Positions 17,513 to 26,279 of a DNA stretch of 64,000 bases are shown piece by piece. How positions within the stretch are numbered: the first letter of the stretch is position 1; each line of letters opens with the position of its first letter. The notes below the pieces were generated by a model, which was not told where the DNA came from, ran no database searches, and worked only from the letters and a program-made list of their open reading frames with translations. Position numbers and translations under genes: made by a program. Source of the stretch: an uncultured Desulfuromonas sp. (GTDB lineage Bacteria; Desulfobacterota; Desulfuromonadia; Desulfuromonadales; Desulfuromonadaceae); assembly GCF_963678835.1 (NCBI RefSeq), contig NZ_OY787469.1, positions 3,038,001 to 3,102,000 of the forward strand, written 5' to 3'.

Positions 17513-17795
17513 AACGACCGCCTCCGACAAAAATTAATCACTCAACACGACACTAACGGAGATTTTTTTTGTTTGTGTTAGAATGGCAACATTTCGTTGC
17601 TCCAGCTTCCATAAGGAGTATACGGTTTTCTCTGGAAAAACAAGGGGTTGCCATCTTTAAAAAATTTGACTATATTAGTCAGGTACTTTTTTTCAGTCAT
17701 GCCCCTCTCAATGACGCAGAGGTTTATTCGCATGTGCAAGCAGGTCCAGTGCAGTAACCTGCTTCATTGCTTAGCTACCGAAAGGACGATTTAAA

Positions 17796-19010
17796 ATGAA
17801 CGCCGTTCAAATCAGCGACGGAATCTACTGCTTACCCGTCAACCTTGAAAGCTATCAATTGTTTGAAGGCATGTGGCCGATGCCCAACGGCATCTCCATC
17901 AACAGTTACGTCGTTAAAGGGGAAAAAACCGCCCTCATCGACCTGATTGAAGATATCGACGATAAACCGGCCGATTTTCAATCCGAGCTGCAATCCATTG
18001 ATCTGACACCAAAAAGCTTTGATTACCTGATCATCAATCACATGGAACCGGACCACACCAGCTGGATTCCAACCTTGATCAAAGAAAACCCCGCTATCGA
18101 AATCTATTTGACCAAGAAAGCGGCAGCGGTGCTCAACTCATTCTTTTCGATCACTGAGCATACCCATATCATCAAGGATGGTGACACGCTCGATCTTGGC
18201 GGCGGCAAGGTGCTGCAATTTTTTGAAACGCCCAACATCCACTGGCCGGAAACCATGATGACCTTTGAGCAGAGCAGCGGCACCCTGTTTTCCTGCGATG
18301 CGTTCGGGGCTTATGGCACGGTCAAAGACGTTTATTTCGACGATCAGCTCACCAACGAGCAACATGAGTTCTTCCATCAGGAGGCACTGCGCTACTACGC
18401 CAACATTGTCGCCAGCTTTTCCACCTTCGTCACCAAAGGCATTGCCCGTCTTGAAGATCTTGATGTCAAGGTGATCGCGCCGTCCCACGGCATCATCTGG
18501 CGGGAAAACCCCAAAGCGATCATCGACTCGTATCTGCGCTTTGCCAGCTACATGAACGGCCCAGCCGAAGAAGAGATTACCCTGATCTGGGCCAGCATGT
18601 ACGGCAACACCGCCAAACTGGTGGACAGCATCATCAAAGGCGTAGAGAGCGAAGGCGTGCCCCTGCACGTACATCGCGTCCCGGATGAGCACGTCGGCAT
18701 TATCCTCGCTTCAGCATGGAAATCATCCGGCCTGATCCTCGGCATGCCGACCTATGAATACGAAATGTTCCCACCCATGTCGTGGGCGCTGGATATGTTC
18801 CGCCGCAAAAAGATTCAGAACAAAAAGGTCCTACGCTTCGGTTCTGCAGGCTGGTCCGGTGGAGCGCAACGCGAGCTGGATCGCATCACGGAAAAGAACA
18901 AATGGGAGTTCATGGAGCCCATCGAATGGTTCGGTGCTGCCGGGCCGGAAGAACATGAACTGGCCGTGCAACGCGCTGCAGAGCTGGCGCGGATGATCAA
19001 ACAAGGCTGA
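17796..19010 (+). CDS. fprA: Flavodiiron protein (FprA type; A-type flavoprotein)
   Basis: 404 residues. The N-terminal metallo-beta-lactamase-like domain has the diiron ligands in INHMEPDH (HxExDH), then SCDAFGAYG and APSHGIIWR. The C-terminal flavodoxin domain (from about residue 255) begins LIWASMYGNTAKLVDSI, the FMN phosphate loop. Such proteins reduce O2 to water or NO to N2O in anaerobes and protect them from oxygen or nitric oxide. There is no rubredoxin domain, so electrons must come from a separate carrier. Monocistronic, ending at a strong terminator. The upstream 265 bp holds no gene. Confidence 0.93.
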   Translation: MNAVQISDGIYCLPVNLESYQLFEGMWPMPNGISINSYVVKGEKTALIDLIEDIDDKPADFQSELQSIDLTPKSFDYLIINHMEPDHTSWIPTLIKENPAIEIYLTKKAAAVLNSFFSITEHTHIIKDGDTLDLGGGKVLQFFETPNIHWPETMMTFEQSSGTLFSCDAFGAYGTVKDVYFDDQLTNEQHEFFHQEALRYYANIVASFSTFVTKGIARLEDLDVKVIAPSHGIIWRENPKAIIDSYLRFASYMNGPAEEEITLIWASMYGNTAKLVDSIIKGVESEGVPLHVHRVPDEHVGIILASAWKSSGLILGMPTYEYEMFPPMSWALDMFRRKKIQNKKVLRFGSAGWSGGAQRELDRITEKNKWEFMEPIEWFGAAGPEEHELAVQRAAELARMIKQG

Positions 19011-19029
19011 GAATATTCAACATTATATA

Positions 19030-19070
19030 ACAAGTAAAGCCCGGTTCTTCTGACCGGGCTTTACTTGTTT
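19030..19070 (+). terminator. Rho-independent terminator after the flavodiiron gene
   Basis: Long perfect stem: ACAAGTAAAGCCCGGT (19030-19045), loop TCTTCTG, ACCGGGCTTTACTTGT (19053-19068). It marks the boundary between the housekeeping block and the AT-rich cassette. Confidence 0.92.
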
Positions 19071-19106
19071 ATGCTGAGTAAAAAACGAAACACAGCAGCA
19101 TCTTTG

Positions 19107-19136
19107 TTGACGATTTTTTTTAAAAATAGTAAAAAC
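19107..19136 (+). promoter_or_regulatory. Weak candidate promoter upstream of the left inverted repeat
   Basis: TTGACG at 19107-19112 is followed, after 17 bases of A/T-rich DNA, by TAAAAA. It lies outside the left 27-bp repeat and points into the cassette. The -10 match is poor. Confidence 0.25.
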
Positions 19137-19173
19137 TATTTATAAAAAAAAACTATTCAAGAACAACAATCAA

Positions 19174-19200
19174 GTGATAACTAGGAATTATCAGATTGAT
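19174..19200 (+). repeat. Left copy of a perfect 27-bp inverted repeat bounding the two-gene cassette
   Basis: Identical over 27 bases to the reverse complement of 22860-22886. Internally it has 6-bp inverted arms around a 7-bp centre (TGATAA, CTAGGAA, TTATCA), the shape of a tyrosine-recombinase core site. It lies 32 bp before the NTPase start codon. No third copy was noticed in the window. Confidence 0.9.
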
Positions 19201-19232
19201 CATTTGGACAAAAACATATAGGGAAAGTTTTT

Positions 19233-21587
19233 ATGCAGAACGCGACAGCTCTGAATCTCCCCTTTCTTATTCGTAACAAGGAGATAGAGAAAGCGATTGA
19301 GCACATAAAGATAGAGACAGATATTAATGGTCCGAAATTGCTTGTTGTCAGTGGAGATTCCGGAACGGGAAAATCTTTTTTAGTGAAAGAAATTCTTTTT
19401 CGACTTGGCAGATACTCCTACAAAGAGCCAATAATTTTATATCTCGATGTAGCTCAAGACTCCTATGTAAGTAGTCAAATTTTTACTCTCATTCTGCAGT
19501 TATGCATGGTTCCCTCAGAACCCTCTCGCGAATTTCCTGTGAAAGTTTCAGAAAAACAGCGCCTTGATGTTTTTCAGCGAACCCACCTCCGTCAAAACAT
19601 TGTTGGAAGAGGATTGCTGAGGGCAGTTTCTGGCGCACTCGGCAATATATTAGGATTAGGTGACGCTGTTGAAGGAGCATTGTCTGAGACTTCTTTACCA
19701 GAAAGATCTGTTAAGGAAGATCTGCGTGCATATTTAAGATGGGCAGCAAAACGTTGGCCAGTAATATTGGCAGTCGATAATTACCAGTTCCTCAATTTCG
19801 ACATGAGAGCAAACTTAGAGGCAATCTTAGCCGATATAGAAGAGAACATACGCTTTATAGTTGTTAATAGAACATTAGGAGGAGTTTCTGAGCTAATACC
19901 ACCAGTTCGTATTTACTCATCTAAAAGTTTATCAATCCAGTTGGATATCTTTTCTCGAGAAGAAACAGATTTGTTGGTTTCAACCGCTCTCAGGGGTTCG
20001 GGGTCTTACTCAGCTGAAATATCAAAAGATATTTATGCAAAAACCAATGGCTTGGCAAAAGATATTCAATACTGCATAGGGAAGTATCTTCTCCAGTTGA
20101 AATCTGGAGACGGAAAAGAGGGAATAATGGGACTCCTTGGAACCATTGACAGGCTTCCCCTCATGTACCGTCAACTTCTCCTTATCGCATCGTTGTTGGA
20201 TGGGGGAATCAAGGTTAAGCATGCTGAAAATGCTATTCAAAGAATTCATTCGTCAACAGTCCACTTGCCGTTTTCTGAAGCCGTCGATGAACTGGTTGCA
20301 ATTGAATATTTAAAAATTAATACCGCATCAAAGGATAGAATCCGGCCAGGTCATGAACGTATCGTGCAAGCAATGAGAGAAATTGCTGACGATGATTTGA
20401 GGGAGCAGGTTAGAGATGGGCTTCTGGAAGAATTTAAGATAGCGCTTTCATCTGGTGGACTAGATGAAAGCGAGACATATCTTTTGCATTGTCTTGTCGG
20501 CTTACAGACAGTCAGGGAATTAGTTTCAAATCTCCACTATATAGATCGCCTTGTGAGGCGACAATATCGACAGGAGCAATTCCTCTACCTAGTTATGCTC
20601 ACAGAAGAAATCGAGGCAGTCATATGCCTTTTGGATGAGAGCGCAATCATCCATATTTTAGATTCATTTCAAAAAACATCATCTTTTCACAGAGGCCTTC
20701 AGTTAATTGGAAAACTTCAAAAAGAGGGAAGCATACCGCAACAGACTCTGGATGTCTTTCGATTCAAGTTCCTCGTGCAGCTTTATAACTATGATGAAGC
20801 ATTGACAGTTGCTTCGTCAATGCCTGACGGAGATTGGAAGCGACTATATACGGTTAATGCCTTGCAAGCTCTATCCAGAGATATGGAAGCAAAAGAGATT
20901 GTTTCGCAAATCTCGATATCCGGCAAAATATCAGAAGCAGATGCTGCATTGCTTCGTAATACGATCAGCTTGTTTGAACCTGCTCAGGCTCTCATTAATT
21001 TAGAGCGCTCCAAACAATATTTTCAGCAGATGGGAAGTGAGTTTCGGATTGCATCAGTGGAGAATAATCAGGGACTTATACATCTTTGGTTGGAGCAATG
21101 GGGAGATGCTAGCAAGCTCTTCAATTCGTCACTTAAAAAGTTTCGTGACATTGGTTCAGGGGAAAGCTATCAGGCCCTTATTAATCTGGGAGTGTTATCC
21201 GCACTCCAACATCGCTACTCGCAAGCAATATGTTTTTTTGAGGAGGCTTTCGAACTAGTGCCTACTGAGTTGCTACTAGACCGTGTCAAAATATTAATGA
21301 ATCTGTCAATAGTCACTTATTGTAATAATCAGATCTCTAAAAAAGAGGTCATCACGGCGCTTAATGATCAATTGGCTAAAATAAGAGGGGTGCAAATGCC
21401 TTACCTTAGAGCTGCACTAGAGGCAAATCTTCAATTCGCACAGTCTTTTGACATGGGGAGCTCCGCCCCAGGCTCTCGACAAGATTCCTTGTCAGAAACG
21501 ACAAAGCTGCAGTTTTATTTGCGTACTTGCGCCTCAAACTCAACTGGAAATTGGACTTTGATGGCTTCTATTCACTGGCGCTACTGA
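19233..21587 (+). CDS. P-loop NTPase (STAND/AAA-like) with TPR-like helical C-terminus
   Basis: 784 residues. Walker A is GDSGTGKS at residues 41-48, and a Walker B-like strand WPVILAVDNYQF lies near residue 180, so the N-terminal third is an ATPase module. The rest is helical; at about residues 610-700 it has TPR-like repeats (ENNQGLIHLWLEQWGDASKLFNSSLKKF; YQALINLGVLSALQHRYSQAICFFEEAF). NTPase plus helical repeats is the layout of STAND-type signalling proteins, some of which act in phage defence or regulation; this one is not recognised further. Codon use is AT-rich compared with both flanks. It converges on the SHMT-like gene, overlapping its 3' end by 20 bp. The ribosome site is weak (AGGGAAAG). 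Confidence 0.7.
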   Translation: MQNATALNLPFLIRNKEIEKAIEHIKIETDINGPKLLVVSGDSGTGKSFLVKEILFRLGRYSYKEPIILYLDVAQDSYVSSQIFTLILQLCMVPSEPSREFPVKVSEKQRLDVFQRTHLRQNIVGRGLLRAVSGALGNILGLGDAVEGALSETSLPERSVKEDLRAYLRWAAKRWPVILAVDNYQFLNFDMRANLEAILADIEENIRFIVVNRTLGGVSELIPPVRIYSSKSLSIQLDIFSREETDLLVSTALRGSGSYSAEISKDIYAKTNGLAKDIQYCIGKYLLQLKSGDGKEGIMGLLGTIDRLPLMYRQLLLIASLLDGGIKVKHAENAIQRIHSSTVHLPFSEAVDELVAIEYLKINTASKDRIRPGHERIVQAMREIADDDLREQVRDGLLEEFKIALSSGGLDESETYLLHCLVGLQTVRELVSNLHYIDRLVRRQYRQEQFLYLVMLTEEIEAVICLLDESAIIHILDSFQKTSSFHRGLQLIGKLQKEGSIPQQTLDVFRFKFLVQLYNYDEALTVASSMPDGDWKRLYTVNALQALSRDMEAKEIVSQISISGKISEADAALLRNTISLFEPAQALINLERSKQYFQQMGSEFRIASVENNQGLIHLWLEQWGDASKLFNSSLKKFRDIGSGESYQALINLGVLSALQHRYSQAICFFEEAFELVPTELLLDRVKILMNLSIVTYCNNQISKKEVITALNDQLAKIRGVQMPYLRAALEANLQFAQSFDMGSSAPGSRQDSLSETTKLQFYLRTCASNSTGNWTLMASIHWRY

Positions 21588-22886
21588 TTAAGGGAGCATG
21601 GTAGCGGTTCAGTAATCTGGAAATGATTTTTTTAACAGTAGGAACACCCGAACCTTTTCTGAGAGTGATACAGAGGGCTTTAGTCAAATCCAATATGTCA
21701 TTATCAGTATAGCCCAGTACTGTAGGTACTACTGTTCCAATTCTAATCCCGAGGCTTCCCAAGGATCCCTACGATCATCTGGAGTTTGATTCCGATTAAC
21801 TAATATTCGCTCTTTTTCGCACCGCGCCTCTGCCTCCTTTCCTGAAATTTTTTCTTTTGTCAGATCTATCAAAATTAAATGTGTATCGGTCCCGCCGTAG
21901 GCCAACTTGAAATCAAAGCCTGAAAGAGCTTCGGACATAATTTTTGCTGTATGTACAAGCCGGTTAGCATAACTATAGATTTCAGCATTTTGCCAAGAAC
22001 TAAAACAACAAGTTTTAGCAAGTATTTTTGTTGGATCTGGAGAAGTTTGCACTTTAGGGAATAATGCTGAGGTAACTTTTGCTGCAAGTTCTTTTCGGAA
22101 TAGAAGAACTCCACCTTTTGGACCTCTAAGAGATTTACTGGTATCAACTGTAACCGTATCAGCATAGGGGAATGCATTCGGATGAACACCTGCGGATATC
22201 AAAGGAGCAGTATGGGCAATGTCTGCATGAACAAAAGCATTAACTGAGTCAGCAATTTTTCTTAATTGTTGATAGTCAATAAAACGAGGAAAGCTTGTAG
22301 ATCCAGCAATAAGCATACGTGGCTTCAAACTTTTTGTTTTTTCGGCAAGTTCTTCATAATTTATACCAGAAGACGTCATAGGAATCGGCATGTAGCTACA
22401 CTCGCTTGGCAAGCCCAATTTATGAGAGATATGCCCCCCTTCTCGTACACCTAGGGCTAGACACAAATCTCCAGGCCGTAGCAAACCAATAAGGGTGGCC
22501 TGATTACACTGTGTCGCTGAGTGCGGTTGAACGTTGACAGCATATCCATCACAAGTGATTCCAAAATAAGAAAGAACAAGTTCCTCACAGAAGCTTTCAG
22601 CGTCGTCGACAGGTTGGGTTCCGGGGAAAATCCTATTACCCAACAGACCTTCAACCCTACAAGCTGTTGCTGGGCATGCTTGCACGGCACAGACCTCAGG
22701 AAAGGGTAAAGCTGCACTGCCAATCAGATTCACATATCCCGAGATATGCCCTGATAGCGAATCTATGATTGCGTTTATACGATCAAAGCGATTATCAGAA
22801 AATTTTTTTAAGATATACATAAAGGGATGAAACTCATAAAGGGGGGGAAGATTACGTGTATCAATCTGATAATTCCTAGTTATCAC
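21568..22886 (-). pseudogene. Serine hydroxymethyltransferase-like PLP enzyme, frameshifted near the 3' end
   Basis: The main frame (21729-22886) starts with a GTG inside the right 27-bp repeat, preceded by GAGGGAGGAG. It encodes an SHMT-like fold: VNLIGSAALPFPEV, HSATQCNQATLIGLLRPGDL, FVHADIAHTAPLISAG and the PLP-lysine block DTSKSLRGPKGG. It ends prematurely after DPWEASGLELEQ. The typical SHMT end continues in the next frame as GIRIGTVVPTVLGYTDNDIL down to 21568. One missing A near 21749-21751 explains the shift, giving a restored length of about 439 residues. The N-terminus is shorter and more divergent than housekeeping SHMT, so this is probably a specialised relative rather than glyA. 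Convergent with the NTPase gene. Confidence 0.75.
22860..22886 (-). repeat. Right copy of the perfect 27-bp inverted repeat
   Basis: Exact reverse complement of 19174-19200. Its outer edge joins GGGAGGAG (a strong ribosome-binding sequence outside the repeat), and its inner side encodes the first nine residues of the SHMT-like reading frame. It lies 21 bp from the stop codon of the tyrosine recombinase gene. Confidence 0.9.
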
Positions 22887-22907
22887 CTCCTCCCTCTCAA
22901 CATAAAT

Positions 22908-23864
22908 TCAAATCTCCATAAACCCCGAAGCACAAACCACCTCCTGCAGTTTCTTATCTGTAACATGTGTATAGATTTGGGTTGTAGAAATGCACTGATG
23001 CCCCAGTAACCGTTGAACATAACGAATATCAACCCCGGATTCGAGCAAATAGGTTGCTGCGGAGTGGCGAAACATATGCGGTGTAATGTGTGTTGTTATT
23101 CCAGCTTCACGCCGATTTTTGTGGATGAGCTTACGGATGAATTCCGTTTTTACAGAGTTGCCACGGCTGTTGATAATCAAATGATCATCGGCTGGTGCTT
23201 TCAGCATTCTGGTCTCTAGGTAGATCTCTAATAGGTTGAAAATTTTATCATTCGGAAGGAAAACCCGGCGTTGCCTATCTCCTTTTCCGTAGAGGTTGAT
23301 CAATCTTTCATCAAAGTTGATGTCGGCGATTTTGATACTGACCAGCTCTCCGATTCGCATGCCGGTGCAAAAGAGTAGCTCCAAGGAAATAAATAAAGTC
23401 AGTTGGTTGAAAATGGCCGGATTGGCAAATGCATTTATCTCAAAATCTTGCACGGAAGATGACAAATCAAAAGGAAGCCGCCTTTCAATATGATCAAGCA
23501 GGGTTCTTATTACTGGCCGGCTCAAGGTGCGCGGAAGGCGCGCGGGGAGTTTTATACGGGTTTTGAAGCGATGGAATGGATTAGACTCGACTAGCTCCTC
23601 TTCTTCAAGCCAATGGAATAAGGCTTTAAGGCAAGCTATTCGTCTTTTGATGGTGGTTGCTTTGAGTTTTCGTTTTTCGTAAAGGTAGGCAAGATAATCA
23701 CGCAAAGAGTGCTTGTCACATTTTTCAATTTCATTTTGCCCGCCGATAAAATTTTGAAATTCCGCAAGGTCAATCCGATAGGCTCGAACGGTGTGAGGTG
23801 AAAGGTGTTTGACGAATTGGCAATAGTCCAAAAAAGTCGTGCAAGCCGTCTCAATACGCATCAT
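22908..23864 (-). CDS. Tyrosine recombinase (XerC/XerD-like integrase)
   Basis: 318 residues. An N-terminal core-binding (SAM-like) domain has FVKHLSPHTVRAYRIDL and IKRRIACLKALFHWLEEE. The C-terminal catalytic domain carries Arg I in TGMRIGELVSIK, the HxxR box in THITPHMFRHSAATYLL, a second His in RLLGHQCISTTQIYTHV and the nucleophile Tyr in QIYTHV. It is complete and probably active. AGGAG lies upstream of the two tandem ATG codons at 23864 and 23861. It is transcribed toward the right 27-bp repeat and would read through into whichever cassette gene lies next to it. It may act on the two repeats. Confidence 0.9.
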   Translation of the reverse strand: MMRIETACTTFLDYCQFVKHLSPHTVRAYRIDLAEFQNFIGGQNEIEKCDKHSLRDYLAYLYEKRKLKATTIKRRIACLKALFHWLEEEELVESNPFHRFKTRIKLPARLPRTLSRPVIRTLLDHIERRLPFDLSSSVQDFEINAFANPAIFNQLTLFISLELLFCTGMRIGELVSIKIADINFDERLINLYGKGDRQRRVFLPNDKIFNLLEIYLETRMLKAPADDHLIINSRGNSVKTEFIRKLIHKNRREAGITTHITPHMFRHSAATYLLESGVDIRYVQRLLGHQCISTTQIYTHVTDKKLQEVVCASGFMEI

Positions 23865-24121
23865 CAATCTCCTGCTTTAAAAAGGGAAAAAGCTGACAGT
23901 GTATTGATTTTAAGCAGATACACCACTTTGAATTATCTAATCCAATTTAGAGTTTAAGCCTTCTAAACAGATTGTCGTGCGTAAGGGTATCCTTTCATTG
24001 ATGTGGAGCCAAAAGACGTGATCAACCTTTCAATAGTCGATAGTTCAAAAGCCCATATTTCAGGTCACAAGACCGATGCTCTGGTCGCAAGAATATCGCG
24101 CAGAGCTAAATAGCTCTTTAT

Positions 24122-24154
24122 AAAAAACTCGGCCGCAAACGACCGAGTTTTTTA
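24122..24154 (+). terminator. Rho-independent terminator-like hairpin with no gene upstream
   Basis: AAAAAACTCGG, a 10-base loop, then CCGAGTTTTTT: a clean stem with a T run on the plus strand. The nearest gene on either side is on the minus strand. It may end a small RNA or be the relic of a lost gene. Confidence 0.75.
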
Positions 24155-24224
24155 TCACATCTCTCATTCAGACACTTACGCGCCTTTATCCACCATAACC
24201 TCACTGACTCAGGTTGAAGTAAAA

Positions 24225-24345
24225 TGGCCAAGCCCTAGGACGGGCTTTCAAGTCCTTGATTTTAGCAAGACGAAAATCACATTTTCGCCTTGCGTCGTTG
24301 AAAAGACCCATCCAGGTCCTTGAATAGCCTGCCAGTCAATTAGCC
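24225..24345. repeat. Repeat family A, degenerate copy
   Basis: Contains the family blocks GGACGGGC, TTTCAAGTCCTTGATTTTA, GCAAGACG, ATTTTCG, TTGCGTCGTTGAAAAG and CCCATCC. The outer CAGGCTGTTGAAAA ends are weak or missing. Confidence 0.65.
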
Positions 24346-24386
24346 CACAGCGCTCTGTCGCGACGACAGAGCGCTGTGCGTGTCAA

Positions 24387-26279
24387 TCAGTAACGATAAT
24401 TCAAACCGGCGTAGACGAGTCTTCCTTTAACATTGTAGGGCTCGTCGTCCAGATCTTCGTCGCTGATATTGTCGACCCCCAGACGTACTGTAAGGTGGTC
24501 ATAAAAGACCTTTGAAAACTGCAGATTATACAGGGTAAACGGATCTTGCTCCTCCCCTGCGGCGTCTTCCTGCCTGCCGGTGTAATCCGCACTGAGGGTC
24601 AAGTTGACGCCCCACGGGAGCTGCGAATTCCACCTGGCATTGACCGCATGCCGGGGACGGTAGGACAGGTCCTCTCCTGTGTCATCGTCTTCGGTCTCCG
24701 AGTAGTGATAGCCCAGGCGGATATTGTGGTTTTGGCCGATATTCTGAGAAATTTCGCACTCGAAGCCCTGCATTTCGGCACTGTCCACGTTTGAATAGAC
24801 ATTGTCCATCCCCGTTCTGACATAACTGATCAGATCGGTCACCTCGGTATAGTAAAACGCGCTTTTGAAAACGGTACTCTCGCCATGATACTCGTAACCG
24901 ATTTCATAGCTCTTGGAGGTTTCCGGCTGCAAGTCGTCGTTACCCTGGAAGGTGTAGCGCCCCATATGCACAATGTAGGAGGAAGAACCCTGGGTCAGAG
25001 TGGGTGCCATGAACCCTTCGCCATAACCAACCTTTATTCTATGCGCGCCGATTTTGTACAGAGCATTCAACTTGGGAGACCACTCGCCATCAAACTTTTC
25101 GTTGTAGTCGTAGCGTAAGCCCATGGTGAATAGCAGATGATCGCCCACCAGAATTTCGTCCTGGAGAAATGCTGAGGTGGTCGCGACATCATCGTCAAAA
25201 TCTTTGGAGGAACTTGCTGACAGATCGTATTCCTTTTCGTATTCCTGCAGTTTGTACTCCGCACCGGTAACGAGATAATGGTTGTTGAAAGAAGAAACGG
25301 TCACTTCCGCGCGCGCCACCGAATCGGTCATGGTGTGAGTGTAGCTGTCTGACGAATTGTAGTGAGAATCGGAATCAACAATATAGCCGTCCAGGTCCAG
25401 CGTCACGGTTTCAAACTGTTTGCGATAGCCCAGTGAATAGTTCCAGCGCTCAATATCATAGTAAAGCTCATCGTGAACCTGGTAGCGGTCCTCTTCGCCT
25501 TGGGAATACGATCCCTCAATGTACTGGCTGTCATCCAGGTCAAACCTGACCTTCAGCATACCGCTGGTAAGTTCTTTTCCCTCAATTTTTGTCACGTCGG
25601 CATCATGGTCGTCCTCAGTCGCGTCGAGATCAACATGTTCGGCACTGACGACCAGGGATAATCGTTCGCTGACTTGACCACCAATATTGACGCCGACATT
25701 TTTCGTATCGCCGCCTTCGTCACTGCTCGCACCGTATTTGAGATCCAAATCGGCGTAAAATTTACCTTCGGGCTTCTTGGTAATAATATTGACCACCCCA
25801 CCGATGGCCTGTGAACCGTAAATTGAACTCATCGGTCCCTTGATCACTTCAATGCGCTCGATCGCATTCATCGGCACCCAGTTGTATTGAAAATCTGAAT
25901 GGCCGATCTGGGCATCCGAACCGGAGACTTTTTTGCCGTCCACCAAAATAAGGACATGACTACTTGACGAGCCACGGATGCTGATCGTCTGACGTCCGGA
26001 TATCGAGCTTGAGTTGACCCCCAGATTAATGCCGGGAACCTGGACCAAGACGTCTTCTATCGACTCCGCGTTGGAACGGGCAATCTCTTCCGCACTGATG
26101 ACACTGACCGCGACACCCAGATCTTCAATCCCCTGGATGGACTTCGCTGTGACCACCATATCCTGCTCTGAAACGGTTGCTCCCATGTTTTTTTGCGAAC
26201 TGTCCGCAAACAGCAGCGCCGGTGAGATTATTCCCACCGACAACAGCAGTACAGTCATGACCAAAGACGTCCTCATCAT
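24387..26279 (-). CDS. TonB-dependent outer-membrane receptor, probably for haem
   Basis: 630 residues. Signal peptide at the start (MRTSLVMTVLLLSVGIISPA), then a plug domain with DMVVTAKSIQGIEDLGVAVS, VPGINLGVN, ISIRGSSSSHVLILVDGKKV and IERIEVIKGPMSSIYGSQAIGGVVNIIT, and a complete barrel ending in YAGLNYRY. The overall pattern resembles CirA/HutA-type receptors. AAGGAGG lies just before the ATG. It is divergent from the ChuW/HutW-ECF operon, so haem or a related porphyrin is the likely ligand (inference from context). The TonB and ExbBD proteins of the first cluster could energise it, since none is encoded here. Confidence 0.88.
   Translation of the reverse strand: MMRTSLVMTVLLLSVGIISPALLFADSSQKNMGATVSEQDMVVTAKSIQGIEDLGVAVSVISAEEIARSNAESIEDVLVQVPGINLGVNSSSISGRQTISIRGSSSSHVLILVDGKKVSGSDAQIGHSDFQYNWVPMNAIERIEVIKGPMSSIYGSQAIGGVVNIITKKPEGKFYADLDLKYGASSDEGGDTKNVGVNIGGQVSERLSLVVSAEHVDLDATEDDHDADVTKIEGKELTSGMLKVRFDLDDSQYIEGSYSQGEEDRYQVHDELYYDIERWNYSLGYRKQFETVTLDLDGYIVDSDSHYNSSDSYTHTMTDSVARAEVTVSSFNNHYLVTGAEYKLQEYEKEYDLSASSSKDFDDDVATTSAFLQDEILVGDHLLFTMGLRYDYNEKFDGEWSPKLNALYKIGAHRIKVGYGEGFMAPTLTQGSSSYIVHMGRYTFQGNDDLQPETSKSYEIGYEYHGESTVFKSAFYYTEVTDLISYVRTGMDNVYSNVDSAEMQGFECEISQNIGQNHNIRLGYHYSETEDDDTGEDLSYRPRHAVNARWNSQLPWGVNLTLSADYTGRQEDAAGEEQDPFTLYNLQFSKVFYDHLTVRLGVDNISDEDLDDEPYNVKGRLVYAGLNYRY

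Larger units (their letters stand above)
23868..24386. other. Gene-free region between the recombinase and the haem receptor
   Basis: No credible gene in 519 bp. It holds small inverted repeats on the plus strand (GACC-N8-GGTC near 24080, AGAGCTAAATAGCTCT near 24103), the terminator at 24122-24154 and a family A repeat at about 24225-24345. The recombinase promoter should lie close to 23870-23950. Confidence 0.5.

Noticed and set aside
17569..17757. 62-codon frame upstream of fprA
   Set aside because: No ribosome site or recognisable feature; lies in the presumed promoter region.
19174..22886. The 27-bp repeats as terminal repeats of a classical transposon
   Set aside because: The recombinase lies outside the repeats, no DDE transposase is inside and no target duplication is visible; paired recombination sites or paired operators fit better.
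24000..24160. tRNA or attachment-site remnant next to the recombinase
   Set aside because: The hairpins do not form a cloverleaf and no direct repeat of this region was seen on the other side of the cassette.
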